From the NCBI GenBank assembly GCA_902517275.1, contig CABYBQ010000005.1:1-57725 (forward strand): a stretch of DNA of 57,725 nt, written 5' to 3'. Position 1 is the first letter of the stretch; each line of letters begins with the position of its first letter. The position numbers and the translations under genes are program-made. The notes beneath the pieces were generated by a model. That model worked only from the letters and a program-made list of their open reading frames with translations. It was not told the DNA's origin and did not search any database. Below are positions 27,584-36,644 of this stretch, piece by piece. Source of the DNA: an uncultured SAR116 cluster alpha proteobacterium (lineage in GTDB: Bacteria; Pseudomonadota; Alphaproteobacteria; Puniceispirillales; Marisalimonadaceae).

Positions 27584-28006
27584 TTAATAGATTAACTCAA
27601 TCTCTGCAAAAAAAAATGATATTTCACATTTTGCATTTTCAAGACTATCAGAGCCATGAACAGAATTTGCTTCTATGCTCTCTGCAAACTCTTTTCTGAT
27701 TGTACCTTTTTCTGCGTCTTTTGGATTAGTTGCTCCCATAACTTCTCTGTTCACCTTTACAGCATTTTCACCTCTAAGTACCTGAGTAACAACAGGTCCA
27801 GAAATCATAAAATCAACTAAATCATTAAAAAATGGCCTATCTTTGTGAATTTCGTAAAATTTTTGAGCCATATCCTTCGTCAATTGTAATCTTTTTTGTG
27901 CAATTATATTTAGACCAGCTTGTTCAAATTTAGCATTTATAGAACCAGTTAGATTTCGTCTTGTAGCATCTGGTTTAATTATTGATAAGGTATTCTCAAT
28001 TGTCAT
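27584..28006 (-). CDS. ndk: Nucleoside diphosphate kinase
   Basis: This enzyme transfers the gamma phosphate from ATP to other NDPs. I use the ATG at 28006, which has GGAG at ideal spacing; an in-frame TTG four codons upstream overlaps that site. Numbered from this ATG the phosphorylated histidine is His117 in ANSVHGSDS, Lys11 lies in [11 protein letters not shown], and Arg88/Asn/Gly residues of [14 protein letters not shown] follow the family. The 140-residue length is normal. It lies downstream of pepA on the same strand, separated by 90 bases; holC, often between or near these genes, is not present. Confidence 0.98.
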   Translation of the reverse strand: MTIENTLSIIKPDATRRNLTGSINAKFEQAGLNIIAQKRLQLTKDMAQKFYEIHKDRPFFNDLVDFMISGPVVTQVLRGENAVKVNREVMGATNPKDAEKGTIRKEFAESIEANSVHGSDSLENAKCEISFFFAEIELIY

Positions 28007-28096
28007 ATTATTCTCCAAAAAGGAATTAAGTATATGTATTGGAGAAAAAAATCAATGTCTTTTAAAAAAAATTTTTAATGTTTTACATCAAAATTA

Positions 28097-29563
28097 TTAA
28101 TAAGTTTTAACTAGTTGGTATAACATTTTAACTCCCCATCCCACACCACCAGAAGGAACTGAAGGTGTAGATTTATTTTTCCATGTTACACCAGCAATAT
28201 CTAAATGAGCCCATGGGGTTTTTTCCACATGTCTTTTTAAAAAACAAGCTGCTGTAATAGATCCTGCACCAGCACCTCCAATATTTTTCATATCCGCAAT
28301 CTCTGTTTTTATTAATTGATCATAATCATCATCCATAGGCATTTCCCAAACTTTTTCTCCAGTGATCTCACCAGCATCAAAAATAGCTTTAGAAACATCT
28401 TTATTATTTGAAAACAATCCTGCCCTTGTATTACCTAAAGCAACTATCATAGCTCCAGTTAATGTAGCTAAATCTATCATAAACTTTGGTTTATATTTTT
28501 TTTCAGTCCAAGAAAGTATATCGGCTAATACTAATCTTCCTTCTGCATCTGTGTTCAAAACTTCAATTGTTTGACCTGATAGTGACTTAACAACATCTCC
28601 AGGTCTTTGTGCATCACCATCAGGCATGTTTTCAACAAGTCCTATTACACCAATTAGATTTTGTTTGACTTTAGATAATGCAGCAGCTTCAATTAATCCT
28701 GTTACTGTTGCTGCTCCACCCATATCCCATTTCATGTCCTCCATTGACTTTGATGGTTTTAAAGAGAGTCCACCTGAGTCAAAACACACACCTTTACCAA
28801 CAAAAGCCATAGGAGAGGTTACTTTTTTTGCACCTGACCATTCCATAACAACAACTCTACTATCTTTTCTTGAGCCTCGTCCAACTGCTAATAAAGCTTG
28901 CATACCGAGTTTTTCTAATTGTTTTTCATTATATATAGTAACCTTAACACCAATTTTCTTAAGTTTTTTACATTCATCAGCAAAGCTTGACGGGTAAAGT
29001 ATGTTTGGTGGTTGCCAGACAAGATCTCTAGCGGTAAAAACGCCAGTTGCAATATTTCTAATCTCTTGAATATTTTGAGAATGTTTTTTTGGTTCATTAC
29101 AAATAAATGTAACTTTTTTTATATCAATAATGTCTTTTGAAATGTTTTTTTTATAATTAGCAAATTTGTATGAACCTAATAAAATGCCTAAGGCAATTTG
29201 TTTATTTATGTCCAGACTATTTTCAAAAATTCTAATTTCAGAACATCCTATAGACTTAGTCTTTTGAAATATACTTCCACCAAGGTCTTCTAAATATTTA
29301 TGATTTAAGTCGGTGTTATGATCTTTTCTCTTAATTAAGAGAAACATGCCCTTTTCAGACCTAACCATAAAAATGTTTGCTGAATTATTTTCAATCATTT
29401 TTTGTAAAAAAGTAGCTAGACTTTTATCTTTAGAAAAGTCTTTCGATAATAAAAGATTTGTTTTTGAATAGAATAAAACATTTACAATGTTATTGTTATT
29501 GAATTTCAAATTATCATTTTTATTTTCACATTTAAATTTAATAAACCTACTATTAACAGACAT
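28097..29563 (-). CDS. pepA: Leucyl aminopeptidase (M17 family)
   Basis: This dizinc/manganese aminopeptidase has the signature NTDAEGRLVLAD at residues 337-348 and metal-site residues Lys257 and Asp262 in VGKGVCFDSGGLSLKPS, Asp280, Asp339 and Glu341. The N-terminal 150 residues form the less conserved macro-like domain. I choose the ATG at 29563, preceded by AAAGGA; the frame runs six codons further to a TTG at 29581 that would include the ribosome site. At 488 residues it is standard. It diverges from lptF, the usual neighbour in proteobacteria. Confidence 0.97.
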   Translation of the reverse strand: MSVNSRFIKFKCENKNDNLKFNNNNIVNVLFYSKTNLLLSKDFSKDKSLATFLQKMIENNSANIFMVRSEKGMFLLIKRKDHNTDLNHKYLEDLGGSIFQKTKSIGCSEIRIFENSLDINKQIALGILLGSYKFANYKKNISKDIIDIKKVTFICNEPKKHSQNIQEIRNIATGVFTARDLVWQPPNILYPSSFADECKKLKKIGVKVTIYNEKQLEKLGMQALLAVGRGSRKDSRVVVMEWSGAKKVTSPMAFVGKGVCFDSGGLSLKPSKSMEDMKWDMGGAATVTGLIEAAALSKVKQNLIGVIGLVENMPDGDAQRPGDVVKSLSGQTIEVLNTDAEGRLVLADILSWTEKKYKPKFMIDLATLTGAMIVALGNTRAGLFSNNKDVSKAIFDAGEITGEKVWEMPMDDDYDQLIKTEIADMKNIGGAGAGSITAACFLKRHVEKTPWAHLDIAGVTWKNKSTPSVPSGGVGWGVKMLYQLVKTY

Positions 29564-29669
29564 ATTTTTTCCTTTAATCAAAACAGAACTTTCGTATTAA
29601 CATAAACAAGATATATTAATAAAAATATTTTAAAATAATTAATTATAATTTTTCTGATAATATTTATTT

Positions 29670-30761
29670 ATGATTTTAACAAGCTATATATTTAAACAAA
29701 CTTCTAAAAGTGTTTTTGTTTCAACATTTGTGCTTTTAGGAGTGATTTGGTTAAGTCAATCATTCAGAAGCATAAATTTAATAATTGAAAAAGGAGCCAA
29801 TCTTTCAGATTTCTTCATTTTATCATTATATAGTATGCCCAGTTGGTTAATAATAGCTTTACCTTTTGGTACTTTCGCTGGTTGTATGATTTCTTATTTA
29901 AGACTGCAAAACGATAAAGAAATTATTGTAATGAAATCAGCCGGAATAAGTCCTTTAAATATAACTAAACCAGCACTTTTGGTAGCTATAGTTTCATCTG
30001 TAACTTTACTAACAATATCCCATTTTATTCTACCAAATACCTATACAAACTTTAAGTTGTTACAGAATAAAATCAGAAATAGTAGTCAGGAAGTTATTTT
30101 TAAGGATAATGTTTTTATTAATCTTAATAAAAATCAAACAATATTTATAGGTAAAATTACTAAAAGTAATTTATTTGAAGAAATATTTATCCAAGATAAA
30201 ACTGATAGTTCAAATATAGTCGAATATTTTTCGAAAAGTGGGAGTGTGTTAATTGACGATGGTATAAATTTGAGAATGATCAATGGAACTAGAATTTCAA
30301 CTGATAAAAAGGGTCGGTCAACAATTTTAAATTTTGACAATTATAATTTAACAGTGCAAGAAGATAAAAATAAATCCATAAGTAATAGAGTTGTTGAGTA
30401 TAATGAATTTAGTTTTTTCGAATTATTAAAAAAAGCAGAAAAAAAGCTTGCAAATCAAGGAAAATTATTAGCAGAAGCTCATACAAGAAACACTGTATTT
30501 TTTATGCCTATTATTTTCACTTTAATTGTAATGTTAACAATACTTAATAATAATTATTCAAGATTGGTTAATACATATAAAAAGACTTTTGCGATTGGAT
30601 TAGTTTTCATAGTACAAAGTTTGAGTATTATTTTGAAAAATGCAGTTCACAATGATATATCTCTATTACCATTAATGTATTTATATCCAATTTCTGTTAT
30701 ATTTTTCTGCTTTATTTCATTGAGCAAAAAAATAAATACTAATAAAAATCAACCTAATTAA
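29670..30761 (+). CDS. lptF: LPS export ABC transporter permease LptF
   Basis: This inner-membrane permease extracts lipopolysaccharide from the inner membrane together with LptG and the ATPase LptB. The 363-residue protein has three N-terminal helices (around 10-35, 50-75, 100-120), a periplasmic beta-jellyroll region (residues 130-255) and three C-terminal helices (275-355). Family blocks are SFRSINLIIEKGANLSDFFILSLYSMPSWL, KEIIVMKSAGISPLNI and AEAHTRNTVFFMPIIFTLIVML. It is followed by lptG after 14 bases. Confidence 0.95.
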   Translation: MILTSYIFKQTSKSVFVSTFVLLGVIWLSQSFRSINLIIEKGANLSDFFILSLYSMPSWLIIALPFGTFAGCMISYLRLQNDKEIIVMKSAGISPLNITKPALLVAIVSSVTLLTISHFILPNTYTNFKLLQNKIRNSSQEVIFKDNVFINLNKNQTIFIGKITKSNLFEEIFIQDKTDSSNIVEYFSKSGSVLIDDGINLRMINGTRISTDKKGRSTILNFDNYNLTVQEDKNKSISNRVVEYNEFSFFELLKKAEKKLANQGKLLAEAHTRNTVFFMPIIFTLIVMLTILNNNYSRLVNTYKKTFAIGLVFIVQSLSIILKNAVHNDISLLPLMYLYPISVIFFCFISLSKKINTNKNQPN

Positions 30762-30775
30762 ATGGTTAATATTCG

Positions 30776-31918
30776 ATGTTTATAACAAATAATCAACCTA
30801 TAATTCTTTATAAATATTTAACTAAGGATATATTAAAATATTTTTTATTTGCTTTGTTTGCTCTTGTAATATTAATCTTTTTTATTGATTTTATAGAATT
30901 ATTTAGACGATCTTCGAACAAAGCAGCTGTTAGACATCTTGTTAAAGCTGAGGTCTTCGACATAATAAATATGGCTTTATTAAAGATAAGTGGGAATATT
31001 CAAAAAATCTTACCATTTGCTGCTTTGATAGGATCAATAGCTTGTTTTTATCAATGGCGAAAAAAAAACTATTACATTGTTTGTAAAACGTCTGGGATTT
31101 CTCTTTGGAAAATACTTTTTCCAATATTAGTCTCTTTTTTTTTAATAGGCCTAGCTTCTATTGTAATATTAAATCCTTTTGCAACTCTCTTAAGTAAAAA
31201 ATATGATAATCTACAAACCATTTTCTTTGGCACAAAAAATTTAAAATCATTATCTTTTGATACAAAAGGTTTTTGGATTAAACAAATTTCAAAGGATTCA
31301 TACTTACTAATAAATGCAAGTAAAATAAACGAAAATTTAAACACTTTATTAGATGTAAATATATTTGTTTATGACCATAATAAAAATTTTGAAAAAAGAA
31401 TCTTTGCAAATAGAGCAGTATTTTCTGAACAAAAGCTAGATTTGTTTGAAGGTCGTTTAACAAATAATAATTCAAGATTAGAAATATTTAACAGACTAAC
31501 ATTTTATATAAAATCGAATCCAAAAAACTTAAACGTTGCAACTATAGAACCTGAAAAAATTTTTGTATTTGATTTTCCAGGTTACCTAAAACAATTGCAA
31601 CAATATGGATTAAATACGTCAAAATATTTATTACACTTTTTTAAATTAATATGCCAACCTTTTTTGATTATATCAATGATTTTACTTTCGGCATCCTTAA
31701 TGTTAAGGAGTAGTGAAAGAAAAATCGAAGTTGGTATTGTTTCACTTTCACTAGTTGCTGGATTTAGTTTATATTTTATTGGAGATTTCATCTTTGCTTT
31801 AGGTTCCTCAGAAAAACTACCGCCATTACTGTCGGGATTTGGACCGACTCTAATTGGCTTGTTCGCAGGTTGTTATTTAACCAGTGATATCGATGAAGCC
31901 AAAATGAAAAATAAGTAA
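30776..31918 (+). CDS. lptG: LPS export ABC transporter permease LptG
   Basis: This is the partner of LptF in the LptB2FG complex. The 380-residue protein shares the permease layout: N-terminal helices with IDFIELFRRSSNK near residue 40, LPFAALIGSIACFYQWRKKNYYIVCKTSGISLWKILFP (residues 78-115), a periplasmic jellyroll (150-270), and C-terminal helices with FLIISMILLSASLMLRSSERK and SGFGPTLIGLFAGCYL. Two forms of the conserved cytoplasmic coupling segment can be seen. Instead of lptD, the usual next gene in alphaproteobacteria, surA follows after only 11 bases. Confidence 0.95.
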   Translation: MFITNNQPIILYKYLTKDILKYFLFALFALVILIFFIDFIELFRRSSNKAAVRHLVKAEVFDIINMALLKISGNIQKILPFAALIGSIACFYQWRKKNYYIVCKTSGISLWKILFPILVSFFLIGLASIVILNPFATLLSKKYDNLQTIFFGTKNLKSLSFDTKGFWIKQISKDSYLLINASKINENLNTLLDVNIFVYDHNKNFEKRIFANRAVFSEQKLDLFEGRLTNNNSRLEIFNRLTFYIKSNPKNLNVATIEPEKIFVFDFPGYLKQLQQYGLNTSKYLLHFFKLICQPFLIISMILLSASLMLRSSERKIEVGIVSLSLVAGFSLYFIGDFIFALGSSEKLPPLLSGFGPTLIGLFAGCYLTSDIDEAKMKNK

Positions 31919-31929
31919 AAGGATTAAAA

Positions 31930-33201
31930 TTGAACAAGATCATTAAACAATTTTTAAAATTGAAATTATTAATAATCATAAATATTATTTTTTGTAATAT
32001 TTTTCTTAACAACGCATTTGGCAGCGAAAATTTTGTAGTAACTACTGTTAATAAAATACCAATTACAAAAAATGACATTATTAATCGTGCAAAAATGATT
32101 TCATTTTCAATTGAAAAAAATACTGATTTTAAAAAGCTACAAAACTATTATAGTCAAGCATTGAATTCTCTAATTAACGAAAAAATTATTTTATCTGCTG
32201 GTCTTAAAATAAATAACAATATTATTGAAATTGTTACCCCTAAAGCCAATCAAATACTTTTAAGTGAATTTAACAATTCTAAAGATAAGTTAAACAAATT
32301 TATAAACTATTTATCTATACCAAAAGCTAAATTATTAGAAAAATACGAATCTCAATTAGTGTGGGGTATTGTTCTAAAAAATAAATTTAAGGATCAATTA
32401 TTAAAACTTAACAATATAGTTGAAAATGATATTGAAGATCGAAAAAATAGAAAAACTGAAGATCTTTATGATTTAGCAGAAATAGTAATAAATAGAAATA
32501 ATAATCTAAATTTATTAAATCAAATTAAATCTGCTTTGAAGAGTGGGGTTAATTTTTTAGATTTAGCAAAGCAAGTTTCTATAAGTAGCTCAGCAAAGTT
32601 TAAAGGAAAAGTCGGATGGAAAAATTATCAAAATTTACCAAGATATATAAGATCAAAAAAATTTGATTTAAATGAAGGTGATGTTATTAGTTTTCCAACA
32701 AAAGATAAAATTAAAATTATTAAAATACTTGCTAAAAGAGTAGACGGGAAAATTAGCGAAAATGAGTCAAATGTTATACTCGGGCAAATAAAATTTCCCA
32801 TAAACTTTCAAAGAAAAGATGTCGCTTATAACAAAATAAAGTATGCAGTTAAAGATTTGTTAACAAGTAAAAAAAGCTGTAAAAATTTAAACACAATTAA
32901 AAACCAAAATACAAATTACAGAATAAATATTATCAAATCAAGAATAGCAGACATAAGCACAAAAATACAAAATGTTATTAAAAACATTGAATTATATAAA
33001 ATATCACAACCAATATTTTTTGGTAATTATGGATATACCTACATTATATGTGATGTTATAAAACCTCAGCCAGAAAAAGAAACAATTCTAGAGTCGAAAA
33101 ATAAAATGATGCAAAAACATTATTTAATCATAAGTGAAAGATATTTAAAACGTCTACATAAGGAAGCAACAATATCTCACAAAAAAAAATTGAATAAATA
33201 A
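31930..33201 (+). CDS. surA: Periplasmic chaperone / peptidyl-prolyl isomerase SurA
   Basis: SurA-type chaperones escort outer-membrane proteins through the periplasm. The start is TTG at 31930 with AAGGA just upstream; no ATG occurs before the signal peptide, so TTG is forced. Residues 1-31 form the signal peptide (LLIIINIIFCNIFLNNAFG). The N-terminal domain opens VVTTVNKIPITKNDIINRAK, typical of SurA. A parvulin-like domain lies around residues 176-275 (AEIVINRNN...GWKNYQNLPRYIRSKKFDLNEGDVISFP), but the sequence is divergent and isomerase activity is doubtful. The following pdxA and ksgA genes support the call, as the surA-pdxA-ksgA order is widely conserved. Confidence 0.85.
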   Translation: MNKIIKQFLKLKLLIIINIIFCNIFLNNAFGSENFVVTTVNKIPITKNDIINRAKMISFSIEKNTDFKKLQNYYSQALNSLINEKIILSAGLKINNNIIEIVTPKANQILLSEFNNSKDKLNKFINYLSIPKAKLLEKYESQLVWGIVLKNKFKDQLLKLNNIVENDIEDRKNRKTEDLYDLAEIVINRNNNLNLLNQIKSALKSGVNFLDLAKQVSISSSAKFKGKVGWKNYQNLPRYIRSKKFDLNEGDVISFPTKDKIKIIKILAKRVDGKISENESNVILGQIKFPINFQRKDVAYNKIKYAVKDLLTSKKSCKNLNTIKNQNTNYRINIIKSRIADISTKIQNVIKNIELYKISQPIFFGNYGYTYIICDVIKPQPEKETILESKNKMMQKHYLIISERYLKRLHKEATISHKKKLNK

Positions 33202-33210
33202 ATAGTTTAA

Positions 33211-34224
33211 ATGAAACATATAACAAAAGTAATCCTTATCTCCGCAGGTGATCCCAACAGTATTTCAACTGAAATTACTATTAAAGCAATTCAACACTCT
33301 AAAATGAATAAAAACGTAAAACCCGTTATTGTAAGTAATTCAAAAATAATTGAGGATTGTAAAAAAAGTATTGGAAGTAAAATTCAATTAAATGAAATTA
33401 AAGACAAAGTTAACTTCTCTGACTTTAAGGAAAATTTTTTAAACATCCTTTCTATAAAATTACCAGATGATAATATATTTGGAAATCGTAATACTAAATA
33501 TGCTTCTTTTATAAAAGATTCAATTATTACATGTGTTAAAACTGAAATGAATAGTGTTGCTTCTGCTATTGTTACAAATCCTATAAGTAAAAATATGATG
33601 CACAGGTCAGGATTTAATTTTCAAGGACATACAGATTTTCTAGCTTCACTATCAAAATACAAAAAAAATCCAGTTATGATGTTAGTCATCAAAGATCTAA
33701 AAACAATCCCATTAACAATTCACGTTCCTCTGAAAAATGTTCCAAAGCTTATTTCAAAAAATCTTCTTGAGCTTACAATTAGTATAGCACAAGAAAGCTT
33801 GGTTTCTCTATTTAATATATCTAAACCTAGAATAATTATTACGGGATTAAATCCTCATGCAGGTGAAAATGGAGATATAGGTGATGAGGAAAAAAAAATA
33901 ATTGTTCCAGCAATTAGTGAAGCCAAAAAAAAGCAAAATTGTTTTTTAGAAGGACCTATTTCGGCAGACACTGCTTTCTCATCTGAAAAAAGAAAAGTTT
34001 ATGATGTTGCTATTTGTATGTACCATGATCAGGCTCTTATACCTATCAAAACCTTAGATTTTTTTAATGGAGTAAATGTTACTCTGGGCTTAGATTTCAT
34101 TCGAACTTCACCTGATCATGGTACTGGATTTGATATTGCAGGTAAGAATATTGCTAACCCTGATAGTTTAATAGCAGCAATAAACCTTGCGTATGAAATG
34201 AGTATAAATAAAAATAATGGATGA
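33211..34224 (+). CDS. pdxA: 4-hydroxythreonine-4-phosphate dehydrogenase
   Basis: This enzyme of the DXP-dependent vitamin B6 pathway oxidises 4-phosphohydroxythreonine. Of 337 residues, the N-terminal ISAGDPNSISTEITIKA is a diverged form of the 'GDPAGIGPE' start of PdxA. The metal-binding histidines appear in NFQGHTDFLASL, the mid-protein ITGLNPHAGENGDIGDEE and AICMYHDQALIPIKTL, and the C-terminal RTSPDHGTGFDIAGKNIANPDSLI completes the family pattern. It overlaps ksgA by 8 bases, implying translational coupling. Confidence 0.96.
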   Translation: MKHITKVILISAGDPNSISTEITIKAIQHSKMNKNVKPVIVSNSKIIEDCKKSIGSKIQLNEIKDKVNFSDFKENFLNILSIKLPDDNIFGNRNTKYASFIKDSIITCVKTEMNSVASAIVTNPISKNMMHRSGFNFQGHTDFLASLSKYKKNPVMMLVIKDLKTIPLTIHVPLKNVPKLISKNLLELTISIAQESLVSLFNISKPRIIITGLNPHAGENGDIGDEEKKIIVPAISEAKKKQNCFLEGPISADTAFSSEKRKVYDVAICMYHDQALIPIKTLDFFNGVNVTLGLDFIRTSPDHGTGFDIAGKNIANPDSLIAAINLAYEMSINKNNG

Positions 34225-35038
34225 TAATGATTTAAAATTACCTACTATAAAGGAGACTTTAAAAAAAAATAATGTAAGAATTAATAAATCTCTTGGCCAA
34301 AACTTTTTATTTGATTTGAACCTTACCGACAAGATTGTAAAAAACTCTGAACCAATTTGTCCTACTGTGATTGAAATTGGCCCAGGTCCAGGAGGTTTAA
34401 CTAGATCAATTTTAAAGAAAAAACCAACTGTTCTTTATACCATTGATAAAGATAGACAATCAGAAAAAATGTTAAATGACATTAAGAAAATATATAAAGA
34501 TAATCTCATCATAATTACTGATGATGCTCTTCATTATCCTATATGGGAGTTAGGTGAATCACCAAGACAGGTCATAGCAAACCTACCTTACAATTCTGGA
34601 ACAAAAATGTTAACGTTATGGTTGAAACATATTCGACATTTTGATTTGCTTACTTTAATGTTTCAAAAAGAAGTTGCAGATAGAATTATAGCTAAACAGG
34701 GATCTAAAAATTATGGTAGATTATCAATTTTAACGAATTGGTTGACAAAAAGTAAAAAATTATTTGATATCCCAAGCGAGGCTTTTATACCTAGACCAAA
34801 AATTACATCAAGTGTAATACAATTAAAACCATTACATAAACCCTTGTATGATGTATCTTTCGAATCCATTGAAAAAATCACACAGATGGCCTTCAGTCAA
34901 AGGCGTAAGATGATTAAAACTAGTTTAAAGAAAATCAATGGGCAAATAATTTTAAAGGAGCTAAATATTTCACCAAATCTAAGGCCCGAAAACTTATCTA
35001 TTATAGATTTTTGTAAAATAGCTAAAAAATCATATTAA
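34217..35038 (+). CDS. rsmA: 16S rRNA dimethyladenosine transferase
   Basis: KsgA/RsmA dimethylates two adjacent adenosines near the 3' end of 16S rRNA during 30S maturation. The N-terminal KSLGQNFLFDLNLTDKIV (residues 24-41) is the classic start of the domain, followed by the AdoMet motif VIEIGPGPGGLTRSILKK and the catalytic IANLPYNSGTKML (NLPY) near residue 116. PSEAFIPRPKITSSVI and the C-terminal AFSQRRKMIKTSLK complete the family. At 273 residues the length is normal. It ends 14 bases from the convergent gmk. Confidence 0.97.
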   Translation: MDDNDLKLPTIKETLKKNNVRINKSLGQNFLFDLNLTDKIVKNSEPICPTVIEIGPGPGGLTRSILKKKPTVLYTIDKDRQSEKMLNDIKKIYKDNLIIITDDALHYPIWELGESPRQVIANLPYNSGTKMLTLWLKHIRHFDLLTLMFQKEVADRIIAKQGSKNYGRLSILTNWLTKSKKLFDIPSEAFIPRPKITSSVIQLKPLHKPLYDVSFESIEKITQMAFSQRRKMIKTSLKKINGQIILKELNISPNLRPENLSIIDFCKIAKKSY

Positions 35039-35052
35039 AATAATAGAAAATT

Positions 35053-35676
35053 TCATTTAAGATTATCAACTACTTTATTTAAATTTAATTGTCTAAATCT
35101 TCGTAATCTTTCAGAAAACAAAATTGATTTAATCTGACTAACAGATTTCTCTATTTCATTGTTTATAATAACAAAATCATATTCAGTATAGTGGCTTATT
35201 TCTTTTCTAGCCTCTGACATTCTTTTTAAAAAATTTTTTTTATCTTCGCTTGCCCTTTTACCAAGTCTATTTTCAAGTTCCTTAATTGATGGTGGTAAAA
35301 TAAATACTTTGACGATATCATTAGATAAATTTTTTTGTATCTGTCTTGTGCCCTGCCAATCTATATCTACAATAATATCAATTCCTTTTTCAATTTTTGA
35401 AACAACCTCTTCTTTTAGGGTTCCATAAGAAAAACCAAAAACATTGGCACTTTCCAAAAATTCCTCATTCTTTTCCAAGATTTTAAATTCTTTTTCACTT
35501 CTAAAAAAATAGTCTTTACCATTAATTTCATCTTTTCTTTTTTGACGAGTGGTTACTGAAACAGAAAGGTCAATACCATCAACCTCTTCAATGATTTTTT
35601 TACAAATAGTTGTTTTACCTGCACCCGAGGGCGAAGAAATTACTAATACAAAACCTCTTCGGATATTGTTACTCAT
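35053..35676 (-). CDS. gmk: Guanylate kinase
   Basis: This enzyme phosphorylates GMP and dGMP to the diphosphates. The P-loop is SSPSGAGKTTICKKI (residues 14-28), followed by SVSVTTRQKRKDEINGKDYFF (GMP binding, residues 38-58), the FGFSYGTLKEEV block and DIIVDIDWQGTRQIQ. The 207-residue length is normal. AAGGA within the last codons of mltG provides its ribosome site; the gap to mltG is 2 bases. The gene yicC, which commonly lies between mltG and gmk in alphaproteobacteria, is not here. Confidence 0.97.
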   Translation of the reverse strand: MSNNIRRGFVLVISSPSGAGKTTICKKIIEEVDGIDLSVSVTTRQKRKDEINGKDYFFRSEKEFKILEKNEEFLESANVFGFSYGTLKEEVVSKIEKGIDIIVDIDWQGTRQIQKNLSNDIVKVFILPPSIKELENRLGKRASEDKKNFLKRMSEARKEISHYTEYDFVIINNEIEKSVSQIKSILFSERLRRFRQLNLNKVVDNLK

Positions 35677-35678
35677 TA

Positions 35679-36644
35679 TTAATCCTTAATAGTAATATTT
35701 TTCCATAACTTAATATTTTTCTTATGTAAACCATATGTTTTAGAAAATCTATGCCCTCCCCTACCATTACTTACAAAATAAAAAAAATCTGTTTTTTCAA
35801 CAAACTTTAGAGAGTTCAATGCGTTCTCACCTGGGTATGATATAGGGGTTGGGGGTAAACCCTTGTGAAAATATGTGTTAAAAGGATTATCTGATTTCAA
35901 CATGTTTTTTGTAATTTTTTGACCGTTTATATTAAAGCCATACGCCAAAGTTACATCAGATTGTAGCTTCATATTTTTTTTTAGCCTATTAATAAATACA
36001 CTTGCAACAAGTCTACTATCATTTAAATTACTAGTCTCACTTTGTATAATTGATGCTAAAATTAGGAATTCTTCTTTATTTTTTAAAATAAAATTTTTAG
36101 GTTTGTTTTTCCAAATATTATCTAAAATTTTGTCTTGAGCTAACTTCATACGTTCTAATAATTTATTTCTAGAATACCCATATTTAAAATAATATGTATC
36201 CGGTTTATATATACCTTCCTTTAAAGACTTTATTTTTCCCGACAAATATGGATTTTCAAGTAAACTTTTCTTTAAATTGTCTGAAGTTGTTCCCTCAATA
36301 AGTTTAAAATTTCTTATAATTGTTTTTTCATTTTGAAAAATGTCTTGTATGTCTTGTATTGTAGAGTTTTTTTTAATTAAATATTCGCCAGCTTTAGGTA
36401 CAAAATGATCATCTCGAATTAAAGATATAATTCTCCATTTAAAATACTCTATGTTAATTTTTTTAAGCTTAAGCTGTTTTAAAATTTTTTCCTGATTTGT
36501 GTTTTTTTTAAGAAAATAATAGGTATCTTGAAACACTATTTTTTGTATTTTTACTTTTTCTACATAGAAATAACTAATATATATCAAAAAAACTTTAAAA
36601 ATTATTAAAAGAAGAAGTTTATTTCTTAATATCAATCTGAACAA
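35679..36644 (-). CDS. mltG: Endolytic murein transglycosylase MltG
   Basis: MltG cuts nascent peptidoglycan strands in the inner membrane and helps set glycan chain length. One membrane anchor lies at residues 8-27, then a LysM-like region near 30-95 and the YceG catalytic domain to the end. The catalytic glutamate is Glu203 in ILASIIQSETSN, and LQSDVTLAYG, DNPFNTYFHKGLPPTPISYPG and FYFVSNGRGGHRFSKTYGLH are all intact. The start is a TTG: either 36644, overlapping fabF by 13 bases, or 36635, where TTGA would overlap the fabF stop by 4. The gene is translated from the fabF transcript in either case. Confidence 0.94.
   Translation of the reverse strand: MFRLILRNKLLLLIIFKVFLIYISYFYVEKVKIQKIVFQDTYYFLKKNTNQEKILKQLKLKKINIEYFKWRIISLIRDDHFVPKAGEYLIKKNSTIQDIQDIFQNEKTIIRNFKLIEGTTSDNLKKSLLENPYLSGKIKSLKEGIYKPDTYYFKYGYSRNKLLERMKLAQDKILDNIWKNKPKNFILKNKEEFLILASIIQSETSNLNDSRLVASVFINRLKKNMKLQSDVTLAYGFNINGQKITKNMLKSDNPFNTYFHKGLPPTPISYPGENALNSLKFVEKTDFFYFVSNGRGGHRFSKTYGLHKKNIKLWKNITIKD

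Noticed and set aside
28626-28997. 123-residue plus-strand frame in pepA
   Set aside because: Antisense to the conserved catalytic domain of an M17 aminopeptidase.
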